This document shows positions 42,542-50,424 of a stretch of 64,000 nucleotides of DNA, piece after piece; the first letter of the stretch is position 1; every line of letters begins with the position of its first letter. The translations under genes and the position numbers were made by a program. The notes below the pieces were generated by a model that saw only the letters and a program-made list of their open reading frames with translations, did not search any database and was not told the origin of the DNA. The stretch lies in assembly GCF_013387465.1 (NCBI RefSeq), contig NZ_VYGV01000011.1, positions 1 through 64,000 on the forward strand, in the 5' to 3' direction. The DNA comes from Hydrogenophaga aromaticivorans (lineage in GTDB: Bacteria; Pseudomonadota; Gammaproteobacteria; Burkholderiales; Burkholderiaceae_C).

Positions 42542-42603
42542 AAAAACAAAGCGCACCTCGGTGCGCTTGATTCAGAGAAAGCAGCTCGCAGGCTGCTTTT
42601 TTT
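42541..42603. terminator. Back-to-back terminators between convergent genes
   Basis: Two hairpins: AAGCGCAC/GTGCGCTT (42549-42568, CTCG loop) has a T-rich tail on the minus strand (TTTGTTTTTT, from 42550 back to 42541). AAAGCAGC/GCTGCTTT (42578-42599) has a T run on the plus strand to 42603. One ends each of the convergent transcripts. Confidence 0.75.
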
Positions 42604-42973
42604 ACGCCTGAGCGGGGGACTCGCCTTTGTCATCGTCCTGGATGGCGAGCACTGCTCTGTCGGTCCAGTCCAAGCGGGATGCGAGGCCTTCGATCACCTG
42701 ATCGTAGGCCGGGCCAGCCGCGTAGCCATCAATTCTGCTCAACGCCATCCCTGTCCCCCGGACATAGGTCGGTGATCCACCTTCTGACTCGATCGTCCAG
42801 CGCCAAGCGACCCACACCTGCCCGATGGGCGTCGGAGCATTCCAGTGTGTGATCCCGCTTCTTGCGGTTTTGGAGCCTGCGCTGGGCTCAGTGTCGGTCA
42901 GGACATGCCGCCACGGCAGGCTGATGAATTCAGCGGCCGCGAGGTCATGAAGATCGAAGCTGGAAGTGGTCAT
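42602..42973 (-). CDS. Hypothetical protein
   Basis: A 123-residue soluble acidic protein with FISLPWRHVLTDTE and a Trp-rich strand segment (VWVAWRWTIESEGG), then a helical end. It converges on the Pmp3-like gene and uses the terminator pair between them. No family is recognised. Confidence 0.5.
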   Translation of the reverse strand: MTTSSFDLHDLAAAEFISLPWRHVLTDTEPSAGSKTARSGITHWNAPTPIGQVWVAWRWTIESEGGSPTYVRGTGMALSRIDGYAAGPAYDQVIEGLASRLDWTDRAVLAIQDDDKGESPAQA

Positions 42974-42976
42974 TGG

Positions 42977-43098
42977 ATGAAGTGTCGCCAGTGCAATTGT
43001 GTCTCTCTGTCGTTTTTAGCTCAACTTTTTTAGGAGAGTGTTACAAGTATCACGGTTGTGCGAACTGCGGCGCTTCTAAAAAGCAGGGGATTCTCTGA
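42977..43098 (+). pseudogene. Possible frameshifted zinc-ribbon peptide
   Basis: From ATG 42977 the frame reads MKCRQCNCVSLS and stops at TAG 43031-43033. Just after a run of six T (43026-43031) a -1 frame continues as GECYKYHGCANCGASKKQ and ends at 43098. The two halves together give three plus three Cys in zinc-ribbon spacing. It may be a real frameshift mutation, a programmed slip or a chance match. It lies between the divergent 42973 gene and the CAP gene. Confidence 0.3.
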
Positions 43099-43220
43099 CC
43101 TTTCGCCGGTCCCTTCGTCCACAAAACTGTGAAACAGCACCTAGGGTGAATTTTTTCGGCCTCTGTATCTGAATTTGGCGTGCGATTCTGCAAGCTCCAT
43201 CATTCACATCTGAGGTCCTC

Positions 43221-43814
43221 ATGAAAAAACTCGCCCTGGTTGCACTGAACGTGTCGTGCGCTGCCTTACTTTCTGCCTGTGGAGGTGGAGGCGATGACTC
43301 CAGCGCACCGAGCGGCCCCCCAGTCCTTGGACAAAACGGTGCGATCGCGGTCGGGGCGTTTCCGGTGAGCGAAGACAGCTCATGCGGGAACGCGAACTTC
43401 GCCGTTGAAATGCTCAAAGCGATCAATGCGGCACGCGCTGCTGCACGCAGTTGTGGCTCCGCCGGCTATGCGCCGGCAAAGGCTTTGGGCTGGAACGAGT
43501 TGTTGAGCGCGTCGTCGGCCAGCCAGGCGGGGTACATGGCCAGCATCGAAACCATCACCGGTGTGGATGCTGCGGGAGCTGACGTGACAGCCCGGGTGAG
43601 CGCCACCGGCTATGACTACCATGCCGTCGGGGAAAACCTCGCCAAGGGCTATCCCACCGTGCCCAAGCTGATGACCGCCTTGCTGCAAAGCCCTGAGCAC
43701 TGCCAAAAAATCATGAGCGCGAACATCTCTGAAGTGGGCGCTGCGTGTGTGAAGGCCGCCAACGGGGTGCCCTTCTGGGTGCAGACCTTTGGCCTGCATC
43801 GCTCTGCATCCTGA
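43221..43814 (+). CDS. CAP/SCP-domain lipoprotein
   Basis: A 197-residue lipoprotein with lipobox LLSA/C (about residue 20) followed by a Gly/Asp-rich linker. The CAP (SCP/PR-1) domain covers about residues 60-190. It shows the features INAARAAARSCG, SQAGYMAS, GENLAKGY and a C-terminal FWVQTFG. It faces the periplasm or cell surface. It is a distant paralogue of the lipoprotein at 44048 and has its own terminator. Confidence 0.75.
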   Translation: MKKLALVALNVSCAALLSACGGGGDDSSAPSGPPVLGQNGAIAVGAFPVSEDSSCGNANFAVEMLKAINAARAAARSCGSAGYAPAKALGWNELLSASSASQAGYMASIETITGVDAAGADVTARVSATGYDYHAVGENLAKGYPTVPKLMTALLQSPEHCQKIMSANISEVGAACVKAANGVPFWVQTFGLHRSAS

Positions 43815-43826
43815 AGCTGCAGATCG

Positions 43827-43859
43827 AAAACTGGTCACCTTCAAGGTGGCCAGTTTTTT
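43827..43859 (+). terminator. Terminator of the first CAP lipoprotein gene
   Basis: A long stem AAAACTGG-(T)-CACCTT / AAGGTG-(G)-CCAGTTTT with a minimal loop runs into six or more T residues, 12 bases after the stop. Confidence 0.8.
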
Positions 43860-44047
43860 GATGCCTTGAAGATGGATCTCAACTTGCAGGCGTCCGAAAC
43901 GATCTCTCTCGCGGCTCAGTATCTGGATCAACCCCCTGCAGGTGATTGCTCGGGGCATTCGGAAGAATACTGGTCCAAGACGGATTTGACTTGTGTCCCA
44001 TCCGTGTGAAGCTGATAGCACCTCAACAACTTTTTATTGGAGAAAGC

Positions 44048-44569
44048 ATGCTCGTGATGAACAAATTGAAATTGGCCGTGGTCCTCGCAATGGTGGCTGG
44101 CCTGTCGGCTTGCGGTGGAGGTAGTGATGAGGGAGGTGGTGGTGATCCGGCGGATGTTCCTCTTTCCGCAGCCCCGGCGCTGGTTCAACAGTACGCAGGG
44201 CTTTTCAATTCTGCCCGGGCTCAGGCTCGAACCTGCGGCAGCGTGTCTACTCCAGCTGTACCTGCGCTGGAAAAGTGGAACCCGAAAATGCAACAGGCTG
44301 CACAAAAGCATGCTGACGATATGGCGCGAAATAACTTCTTTTCGCACACGGGAAGCGATGGTTCCGATGCGGATTCGCGAAATAAGTCCTTCGGATATCA
44401 AGGGCTCACCGTTGTCGAGAACGCTGCAGGCGGACGTGGCAGCCCACAGGCAATCATGAATGCCTGGATGCAAAGCCAAGGTCATTGCTTGGGAATTATG
44501 GCGGAGCTGGCTCGCTCTGTCGCTCTTGCTCAGAGCGGAAAATACACCGTCATGGTGTTCGGTGATTGA
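44048..44569 (+). CDS. CAP/SCP-domain lipoprotein
   Basis: A 173-residue lipoprotein with lipobox GLSA/C followed by a Gly-rich linker. The CAP domain has LFNSARAQARTCG, HADDMARNNFFSHTG (the conserved His and Glu region is altered), VENAAGG and GHCLGIM. A GGAGAAA site precedes the ATG at 44048. With the gene at 43221 it forms a tandem pair of secreted CAP proteins. Substrate is unknown. Confidence 0.75.
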   Translation: MLVMNKLKLAVVLAMVAGLSACGGGSDEGGGGDPADVPLSAAPALVQQYAGLFNSARAQARTCGSVSTPAVPALEKWNPKMQQAAQKHADDMARNNFFSHTGSDGSDADSRNKSFGYQGLTVVENAAGGRGSPQAIMNAWMQSQGHCLGIMAELARSVALAQSGKYTVMVFGD

Positions 44570-44583
44570 AACGAATCACCAAC

Positions 44584-44611
44584 AAAAAAGCCCGCAACGC
44601 GGGCTTTTTTT
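44584..44611. terminator. Shared bidirectional terminator
   Basis: GCCCGC/GCGGGC with a three-base loop is flanked by A6 and T7, so it works in both directions. It ends the CAP lipoprotein transcript (plus) and the pilus operon (minus). Confidence 0.85.
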
Positions 44612-44625
44612 CTATTTGACAAATT

Positions 44626-45616
44626 TCATCCACCACCATCAGACATCCAACACGTGTAGCTTTTGATTTGTAGTGTTCCATTATTGCACTGAACTGTTGC
44701 ATCTGCACCAGCTCCGCCACCACAATAATCGGCAGCTGAACCGTACACAAAACGAGTGGCACCATTCGATAGAGCCGGGACATTGTAACTACAATAATTT
44801 CTTCCCGTGTAGCACTCGTATGTTTTCGCCGTAGCGGATATTGTTGTTGCTGCACAATTTTGAATAACCGGTATTGACCCACCACCACCACTCCCACCTC
44901 CACTGGCGGCGGCAGAGGTCCAACTGGCTGTTGTTGATGTGCTCCCACTTGGACCAGTCGCAGTGAAGGTACAGTTTGCAGTGCCTGCCGAGCTGGGTAC
45001 TGTGTGATCGGTGCGAATGTTGTTGCCGGTGCTTCGATTGGTGTTCGAGTTCGTCCACCGACCACTGCAGCTCCACCGGAGGCTGGTGGCATTTGCGGTC
45101 GAAGTAGTCAACCGCACAGAGCCGCCGGCCGTAGGTGTTGTTGGACTAAAGCTGGCAGAGACTGTCGGTGCAGGGATTGGTGCGGTGACGGTAAAGCTCA
45201 CACTTGCAGTGGTAGTTCCTGCCGGGTTCGTCGCATTCACGGTGCAATTGGTCACGCCATCGGTTGTCACTGACGTCGCACCAAAATTGCGATCTTGGCC
45301 TGCATATGAATTCAGGTCGGTCTGGTTGAATGGATACAGACCGGCATTCGCGCCTGAGCAAGCCATGGTGAGCGAATCAGGCGCGCTCAACGGCGTGGCG
45401 TTGGCAGTGTTCACACGCAGGGTTACGCCTCCGCCACGGGTGACCGATGTCGTCGCTGCATTGTTGACGGTCACTTGCAGCGTAGGTGCAATGGGACAGC
45501 GTCCTGGTGTTGCATGGCTTGGGCCCGTGGGCTGGAGGCTGGTGGTGTCACAAACCAGGTCCTGGGGGTTGCGCACACCGGTTGTTCCGCCATTTCTTGA
45601 ACCAGGAACGATGTGG
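44626..45616 (-). pseudogene. 3' part of an IS-split secreted Ig-like pilus protein
   Basis: This fragment encodes about 327 residues. Restored across the IS the reading is SERCHIV followed by PGSRNGG, in frame, giving an ancestral protein of about 412 residues. The C-terminal part has two Ig-like repeats (about 90 residues each; TVTPRGG-like starts, LTMACSG and LRWSCSG). A Gly/Ser linker and a Cys-rich end (YECYTGRNYCSYN, CWMSDGG) follow. The gene is the last of the pilus operon, so the product was probably a pilus-associated adhesin or tip protein. It is disrupted now. Confidence 0.75.
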
Positions 45617-47247
45617 TCGCCCCTGCAAAACTCCCACAACCCGCATGAATGCTGGGTTTCTGGGGTGATTCCTGATAGTCAGAACTCCCGGATTGAATTC
45701 CAATAGCACCCAGTTCCTGGGAGTTTTTGATGTTCGCCTGCCCCGCCACCGACGATTTCTTTCGCGCCCGTCTCGACCACATGATCGACCTGCGCCAGCC
45801 GCTGGTGGTGCTGGCCTCACACATGCCCTGGCAGGCCCTTGAAGCGCGTGTTTCCCAGACCTTCTCGCGCCGCGCCCGCACCGGTGAACCCCTGCCCGAT
45901 CTGGACCTCTTTGGCGAACAAGTCCAGCGCAGCACCCGCTCCGGCAACGCCGGGCGCCCCCGTGTCCCGCTGCGGGTGATGATCGCGCTGCTCTACCTCA
46001 AACACGCCTTCAACCTGAGCGACGAGGCCTTGGTCGAGCGCTGGTCTGATTCACCCAACTTCCAGTACTTCTCGGGCCAGGCCTACTTCGAGCCGCGCCT
46101 GCCCTGTGACGCCACTACGCTGGTCAAATTCCGCCGCCTGCTGGGTGAAGAAGGCTGCGAAGAGCTGCTGGCCCAGACCATCAACCAGGCCGTCGCCATG
46201 AAACTCATCCCCGCCGCTGCACTGGCCACCGTGGTGGTCGACAGCACCGTGCAAGAGAAGGCCATCGCCCACCCCAACGACGCGCGCTTGCTCGAAGTGG
46301 CCCGCCGCAAGCTGGTGCAAGCGGCCAAGGACGCCGGCGTTGATCTCAAACAGAGTTTTGCCAAGGAGGGCAAGACCTTGCGTTTCAAGGCCGGGCGCTA
46401 CGCCCACGCGCGCCAGTTCAAGCGGCTGCGCAGAACCGTCAAGCGCCAGCGCACCATCGTCGCGGGCCTGTGCCGGGAGATCGTGCGCAAGGCCCTGGCC
46501 GCAGGGCAGACACTGGGCGAACACACCACAGAGGCATTGGACAAGGCCGCGCGGATCGTGGCGCAGGCCGCGCGGCGCAAGAACGACCCGGACACACCGA
46601 AACTCTATGCTTGGCACGCCCCCGAGGTGGTGTGCATGGCCAAGGGCAAGAGCCACACGCCGTACGAGTTCGGCGCCAAGGTGGGCATTGCCATGACGCT
46701 GCAACACAACCTGATCGTGGGGGCCAGGGCGTTCGAGGGCAACCCGTACGACGGGCACACCTTGAGAGAGCAGCTGGAACAGGCGGGCATCCTGATGCAG
46801 GACACGGGGATGAAGCCGAGCACGGCGTACGTGGACCTGGGCTACCGGGGTGTGGATGCGGACAACCCGGGCATTGACATCAAGCACCGGGGCAAGGCGA
46901 AGTCACTCACCCCGCAAGAATGGAAGCTGCTCAAGCGGCGCCAGGCGATCGAACCGATCATCGGCCACTTGAAGGATGACCACGGGATGGACCGCTGTCA
47001 CTTGAAAGGGGCACAGGGCGACAGGTTGCATGCGGTGCTGTGTGCGGCGGGCTACAACATCCGCTGGCTGCTGCGCATGATCGCCAGGAAGGGTGTGGCC
47101 TTCTTGCGGCGCGTTTATTTGCGCCTATGTGCGGCGGTGGGCGTGCCGGCCAAATGGAGGTTTGTCCTGCGTGCGATCTTCTTCACGCCCTCTGCGAGGG
47201 CGCTCTCACCCTTGGCGCTCGCCTGAAAACGAATTAATCAGGGGCGA
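45617..47247 (+). mobile_element. IS5-type insertion sequence, 1631 bp
   Basis: The ends are inverted repeats beginning TCGCCCCTG (45617-45625 and, inverted, 47239-47247). The 8-bp target CGATGTGG is duplicated at 45609-45616 and 47248-47255. It carries one transposase gene on the plus strand, opposite to the pilus operon. Intact ends, an intact gene and a perfect target duplication indicate a recent insertion. Confidence 0.9.
45730..47226 (+). CDS. IS5-family-type DDE transposase
   Basis: A 498-residue transposase starting at ATG 45730 (a TTG at 45727 is also open). The N-terminal part has FSGQAYFEPRLPCDATTLVKFRR, typical of IS5/IS1478-like or IS1182-like transposases. The DDE core shows VVVDSTVQEKAI (first Asp), YVDLGYRGVD (second Asp) and IEPIIGHLKDDHGMDR (Glu). 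The C-terminus contains the usual basic helix. The gene is complete. Family placement between IS5 and IS1182 is not certain. Confidence 0.85.
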   Translation: MFACPATDDFFRARLDHMIDLRQPLVVLASHMPWQALEARVSQTFSRRARTGEPLPDLDLFGEQVQRSTRSGNAGRPRVPLRVMIALLYLKHAFNLSDEALVERWSDSPNFQYFSGQAYFEPRLPCDATTLVKFRRLLGEEGCEELLAQTINQAVAMKLIPAAALATVVVDSTVQEKAIAHPNDARLLEVARRKLVQAAKDAGVDLKQSFAKEGKTLRFKAGRYAHARQFKRLRRTVKRQRTIVAGLCREIVRKALAAGQTLGEHTTEALDKAARIVAQAARRKNDPDTPKLYAWHAPEVVCMAKGKSHTPYEFGAKVGIAMTLQHNLIVGARAFEGNPYDGHTLREQLEQAGILMQDTGMKPSTAYVDLGYRGVDADNPGIDIKHRGKAKSLTPQEWKLLKRRQAIEPIIGHLKDDHGMDRCHLKGAQGDRLHAVLCAAGYNIRWLLRMIARKGVAFLRRVYLRLCAAVGVPAKWRFVLRAIFFTPSARALSPLALA

Positions 47248-47503
47248 CGATGTGGCACCGCTCAGAATTGCCGATGGGCATCGTCAGACAATACGGCGCC
47301 ACTCCACACCAAAACATCGCGCTTTCCGGCGAATCCGAGCTGGTGATTGGAGTGAGCCCGCCCGGCGCATTGCAACCATCAATCATCGGCAGGTTGCGCA
47401 TTCCGTGTATAGCCGGGTCATTCAACGGCTGCGCACCAACAATGCTCGTAAAAGCACCAGCAGCTGCGACGAGCAAGGCTGCGAGGAATCGGTTATTTTT
47501 CAT
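47248..47503 (-). pseudogene. 5' part of the IS-split secreted pilus protein
   Basis: This fragment encodes a Sec signal peptide (MKNNRFLAALLVAAAGAF, cleavage near residue 24) and about 60 mature residues with two Cys pairs. It continues in frame to the left of the IS at 45609. It starts 26 bases after the pilV-like stop, so it belonged to the same transcript. The interrupted frame would now add a few IS-encoded residues and stop. Confidence 0.75.
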
Positions 47504-47529
47504 GGATAGCTTTCGGTTGTGTCTACGGA

Positions 47530-48681
47530 TCAGGTAGGTACACAGGATGTCAACACCAGCGCCCGAGCATTGGTACCAGCCTGCGAGCCATTTGAACCGG
47601 TGATGGAAACCATATTTGTGCCAGCATCGATATTCGAAATAAAGCTGCCGGTATTGTTTCCTGGGTTGTTCGCGCCAATGATCACGGAAGCCGAAGTAGA
47701 AGAAATGGTTGCAACTGGAGTCAGGCCAACCCCACAAACAGGCATAGTGACAGTGCTCCCATGAACGTAATAGGCTGTGCTGCTATAGCCATAGGTTCGG
47801 TGATCTCGCCAACGATTGTTGACACACAATAGGGACTGTCCATCAGCCTGGACTGCAAAAGCACCTTGGACAGCGCAAGCCGTATCTCCAACTTCAATTG
47901 GCCCAGAATAGATGGTCCATAGCCCACCATTGCAAAACACGATGCCATTAGGGCCAGTTGCAAATGCACCGTTGGGCGTACAAGCATTCCCTGGTGCTTG
48001 AACAGGGGTGTCAAATTGTGGCCCAGTTACGGACGGGCCAAGAAAATTGGGGTTGCGCCGATCACCGACTTGCAACCATGGTTCGGCAGAACCACCAAGG
48101 CCAGAAACCATCACAACAATGCCGTTGCGCGTTGCGGGGTCGGGATTGGCTACGGTCCATGTTCCCTGCGAACCAGTGATGACCCCAGGGTTGGGAGGTC
48201 CAGAAAAGCCGATGCTGGCATTCGTTACCCGGACTGAAAGGGAATTCAGATAGACGGTATCGAGTCGACCCTCTGCATCAAGAATTGGGTTGGTCAGAGA
48301 AGTCTGTGCCCAGATTGAACACGGGGCGGGCGCAACGCATCCCACCGGGCTTCGATTGAGAAGGACACTGTAGTCAGCGTTATCGAGAACAACGGGGGTG
48401 GTCATAAAACCACCTGCCCGAAGTTCTGTCATCGTTGGGGCATAGGGGTCAGCATAGCCAGGGACTGTCACCGGCATTGGCCCGATGAGCACTTGAAGGT
48501 TGACCTTTCGGTAAAGCTCAACACCCTTGGCCAACTCATCAAGTATTTCCCCTCGTGTTTGACCAGCGTAGGCCCTGGCTTCTTTGACCCGAACAGCACC
48601 GAGGGAACCCACGATGATGGCCAGAACCGCAAGAGTGAAGGCCATCAGGGGCAGAGACACACCCTTTTGTTTCTTGAACAT
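47530..48681 (-). CDS. pilV: PilV-like minor pilin/tip protein
   Basis: A 383-residue prepilin with a seven-residue leader MFKKQKG, then VSLPLMAF and a hydrophobic helix to about residue 30. The long variable C-terminal domain is rich in Gly, Asn, Thr and Cys, as in PilV adhesins of R64-type pili. Mature position 5 is Leu instead of the usual Glu. The upstream ATG at 48750 would add a non-prepilin sequence. It follows PilS by 17 bases. Confidence 0.7.
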   Translation of the reverse strand: MFKKQKGVSLPLMAFTLAVLAIIVGSLGAVRVKEARAYAGQTRGEILDELAKGVELYRKVNLQVLIGPMPVTVPGYADPYAPTMTELRAGGFMTTPVVLDNADYSVLLNRSPVGCVAPAPCSIWAQTSLTNPILDAEGRLDTVYLNSLSVRVTNASIGFSGPPNPGVITGSQGTWTVANPDPATRNGIVVMVSGLGGSAEPWLQVGDRRNPNFLGPSVTGPQFDTPVQAPGNACTPNGAFATGPNGIVFCNGGLWTIYSGPIEVGDTACAVQGAFAVQADGQSLLCVNNRWRDHRTYGYSSTAYYVHGSTVTMPVCGVGLTPVATISSTSASVIIGANNPGNNTGSFISNIDAGTNMVSITGSNGSQAGTNARALVLTSCVPT

Positions 48682-48698
48682 CAACGTGGCTCCAGTGT

Positions 48699-49292
48699 TT
48701 AACGCGAGAGACGGAACGTCATGGTGTTGTTCTGGAGGCCAGCAGCGCAAGCAGTGTTCAAGGTAGCCACAACAGTGCGAGCACCAACTGCCTTGGTCTC
48801 GGTTCCACCGCCAGCGCCGGTACCGACCGTGATGCGCGAAGCCACGTCATCCATGGAGCTGCCAATCAGAGTGCAGGCATCCTGTGGAATACCGTTCAAC
48901 GAGAAGTCGAGTGAATCCCCAAGCACGCTCGTGGTGCCGATGGCGACTGCGCTGACAATGCCGCCAAATTCGTGGGTAACGACCGGAGCAGCGGCCGTGC
49001 CTGTCACTTGGGACCGCGGGAAAACGCCCTGACCGACCAGGACTGGGAGGGTCGAGTTGGCAGCAACGAAAACGCCAACACGGCCACCGTAGGCAACGAC
49101 CTGACCCTTCAGATCTTGGATGGCATTTGCCAGGTTGTCGGCCTTGGCCTGCGTGATGTAGCGAGGACCAAAGATCAGCGCGGCGAGACCGAGCAGGAGC
49201 GAGATCGCGATGACGATGGCGACGAGCGGCAAGCTCACACCGCGTTGTTTGTGGGCGCGTGCAAAGCGGGTGAGATTGGATTTGTTGGTCAT
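48699..49292 (-). CDS. pilS: PilS-like major pilin
   Basis: A 197-residue prepilin. The leader is 18 residues, ending QRG, and the mature part starts VSLPLVAIVIAIS, a helix shared with PilV. Position 5 is Leu, not Glu. The C-terminal domain carries Cys for a disulphide (DACTL, NTACAAG). The size and place after PilR fit PilS of type IVb thin pili. Confidence 0.75.
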   Translation of the reverse strand: MTNKSNLTRFARAHKQRGVSLPLVAIVIAISLLLGLAALIFGPRYITQAKADNLANAIQDLKGQVVAYGGRVGVFVAANSTLPVLVGQGVFPRSQVTGTAAAPVVTHEFGGIVSAVAIGTTSVLGDSLDFSLNGIPQDACTLIGSSMDDVASRITVGTGAGGGTETKAVGARTVVATLNTACAAGLQNNTMTFRLSR

Positions 49293-49344
49293 GAAAGACT
49301 CCAGTTGTGAAAAGAAAACGAAAGGAAAATGAAAGCGAACGTGG

Positions 49345-50424
49345 TTAGATACCGAAGCTACGTGTCAATGCATCAACAGCCTCCTGCATTCCGAAAACGA
49401 TGACGGCTGTCGTGTAAATGAAGGCCGCACCGACTGCAACAAGAAAAATGCCGTTTGCTGCAGCAGCCTGAGCTTGCACAGCTTTGAAAATCGTGTGAGA
49501 GGCTTTGGTCCCAACGTGGCGCAAGGTATCGCCAAATGATTTGTTGGTTGCGGCGTCCTCAACCCGATCCATGATCTGTCGGTTGAAGAATCCGGTGCGC
49601 AAAGCCTTGATGCCTTCATTACCTCCTGCGTCGTAGCGGCGAATGATCTGACTGGTTCTCCATGCTAAGTAAGGATTGCTGTTGTCACGCATCAAAAGGA
49701 GGGCTTCTCGGACGGTCTTTCCCGATTCGACCAAGGCAGCGAGGACCGAGAGGAAGATTGCGGCGTTTTGGCTCTTGTAGATCGACCAGGGTGTGATCGA
49801 ATCAAACACGTGCCGCGTTGAACCGGTCCACCGACCGACCGTGTACATGTAGAGCCAAACCGGTATGACGAGCGTGCCCAGCCAGATCCAACGCTCACCC
49901 AGCCACAGTTGGAAATGAATGGCTGGATGCGACCATGTAGGCCAAAACTCCAGGGGCACACCCTTCAGGATGTCAGGCCACATGAAAACACCAAGAATGA
50001 TGGACAAGGCGAGAATTGAGAGAAATCCCATCAACGGCTGAGAGATAGCTCCCATCACCACACCACGCATCTTGTCGCTGTCGTTCATGTTCCTGACAGC
50101 GAGCTTCAACGCCTCACCTAGGTTGCCTTTGACCTCGCCCGACTGGATGATCAATGCTTCGGTGCGCGGAACGAATGGGCGAATGGCGTCAGCAAACGAC
50201 TGCCCGTTCAGGAGACACCGATGAATGTGCTTCATGGCCATCGCTCTCAGATCATTGCGATCTTGGTCACGCTTGCTCCACATGCCAAAGATCTGGTCCA
50301 GGCGCTCCATGGATGCGGCGGTCGTATTGTCCAGCTTGTCAATGATTGACTGATAGAGATCTTCGCGGGTCAATCGAAGATTGAACCCCGAGATAAATAG
50401 CATGGGATTGAGGAATGGACTCAT
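49345..50424 (-). CDS. pilR: PilR, GspF-type inner-membrane platform protein
   Basis: A 359-residue polytopic protein of the type II secretion F family. Membrane segments lie at about 128-150, 176-200 and 320-345, with two cytoplasmic helical bundles (residues 15-110 and 205-300). It should link the assembly ATPase to pilin polymerisation. It overlaps the PilQ gene by four bases. Confidence 0.8.
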   Translation of the reverse strand: MSPFLNPMLFISGFNLRLTREDLYQSIIDKLDNTTAASMERLDQIFGMWSKRDQDRNDLRAMAMKHIHRCLLNGQSFADAIRPFVPRTEALIIQSGEVKGNLGEALKLAVRNMNDSDKMRGVVMGAISQPLMGFLSILALSIILGVFMWPDILKGVPLEFWPTWSHPAIHFQLWLGERWIWLGTLVIPVWLYMYTVGRWTGSTRHVFDSITPWSIYKSQNAAIFLSVLAALVESGKTVREALLLMRDNSNPYLAWRTSQIIRRYDAGGNEGIKALRTGFFNRQIMDRVEDAATNKSFGDTLRHVGTKASHTIFKAVQAQAAAANGIFLVAVGAAFIYTTAVIVFGMQEAVDALTRSFGI

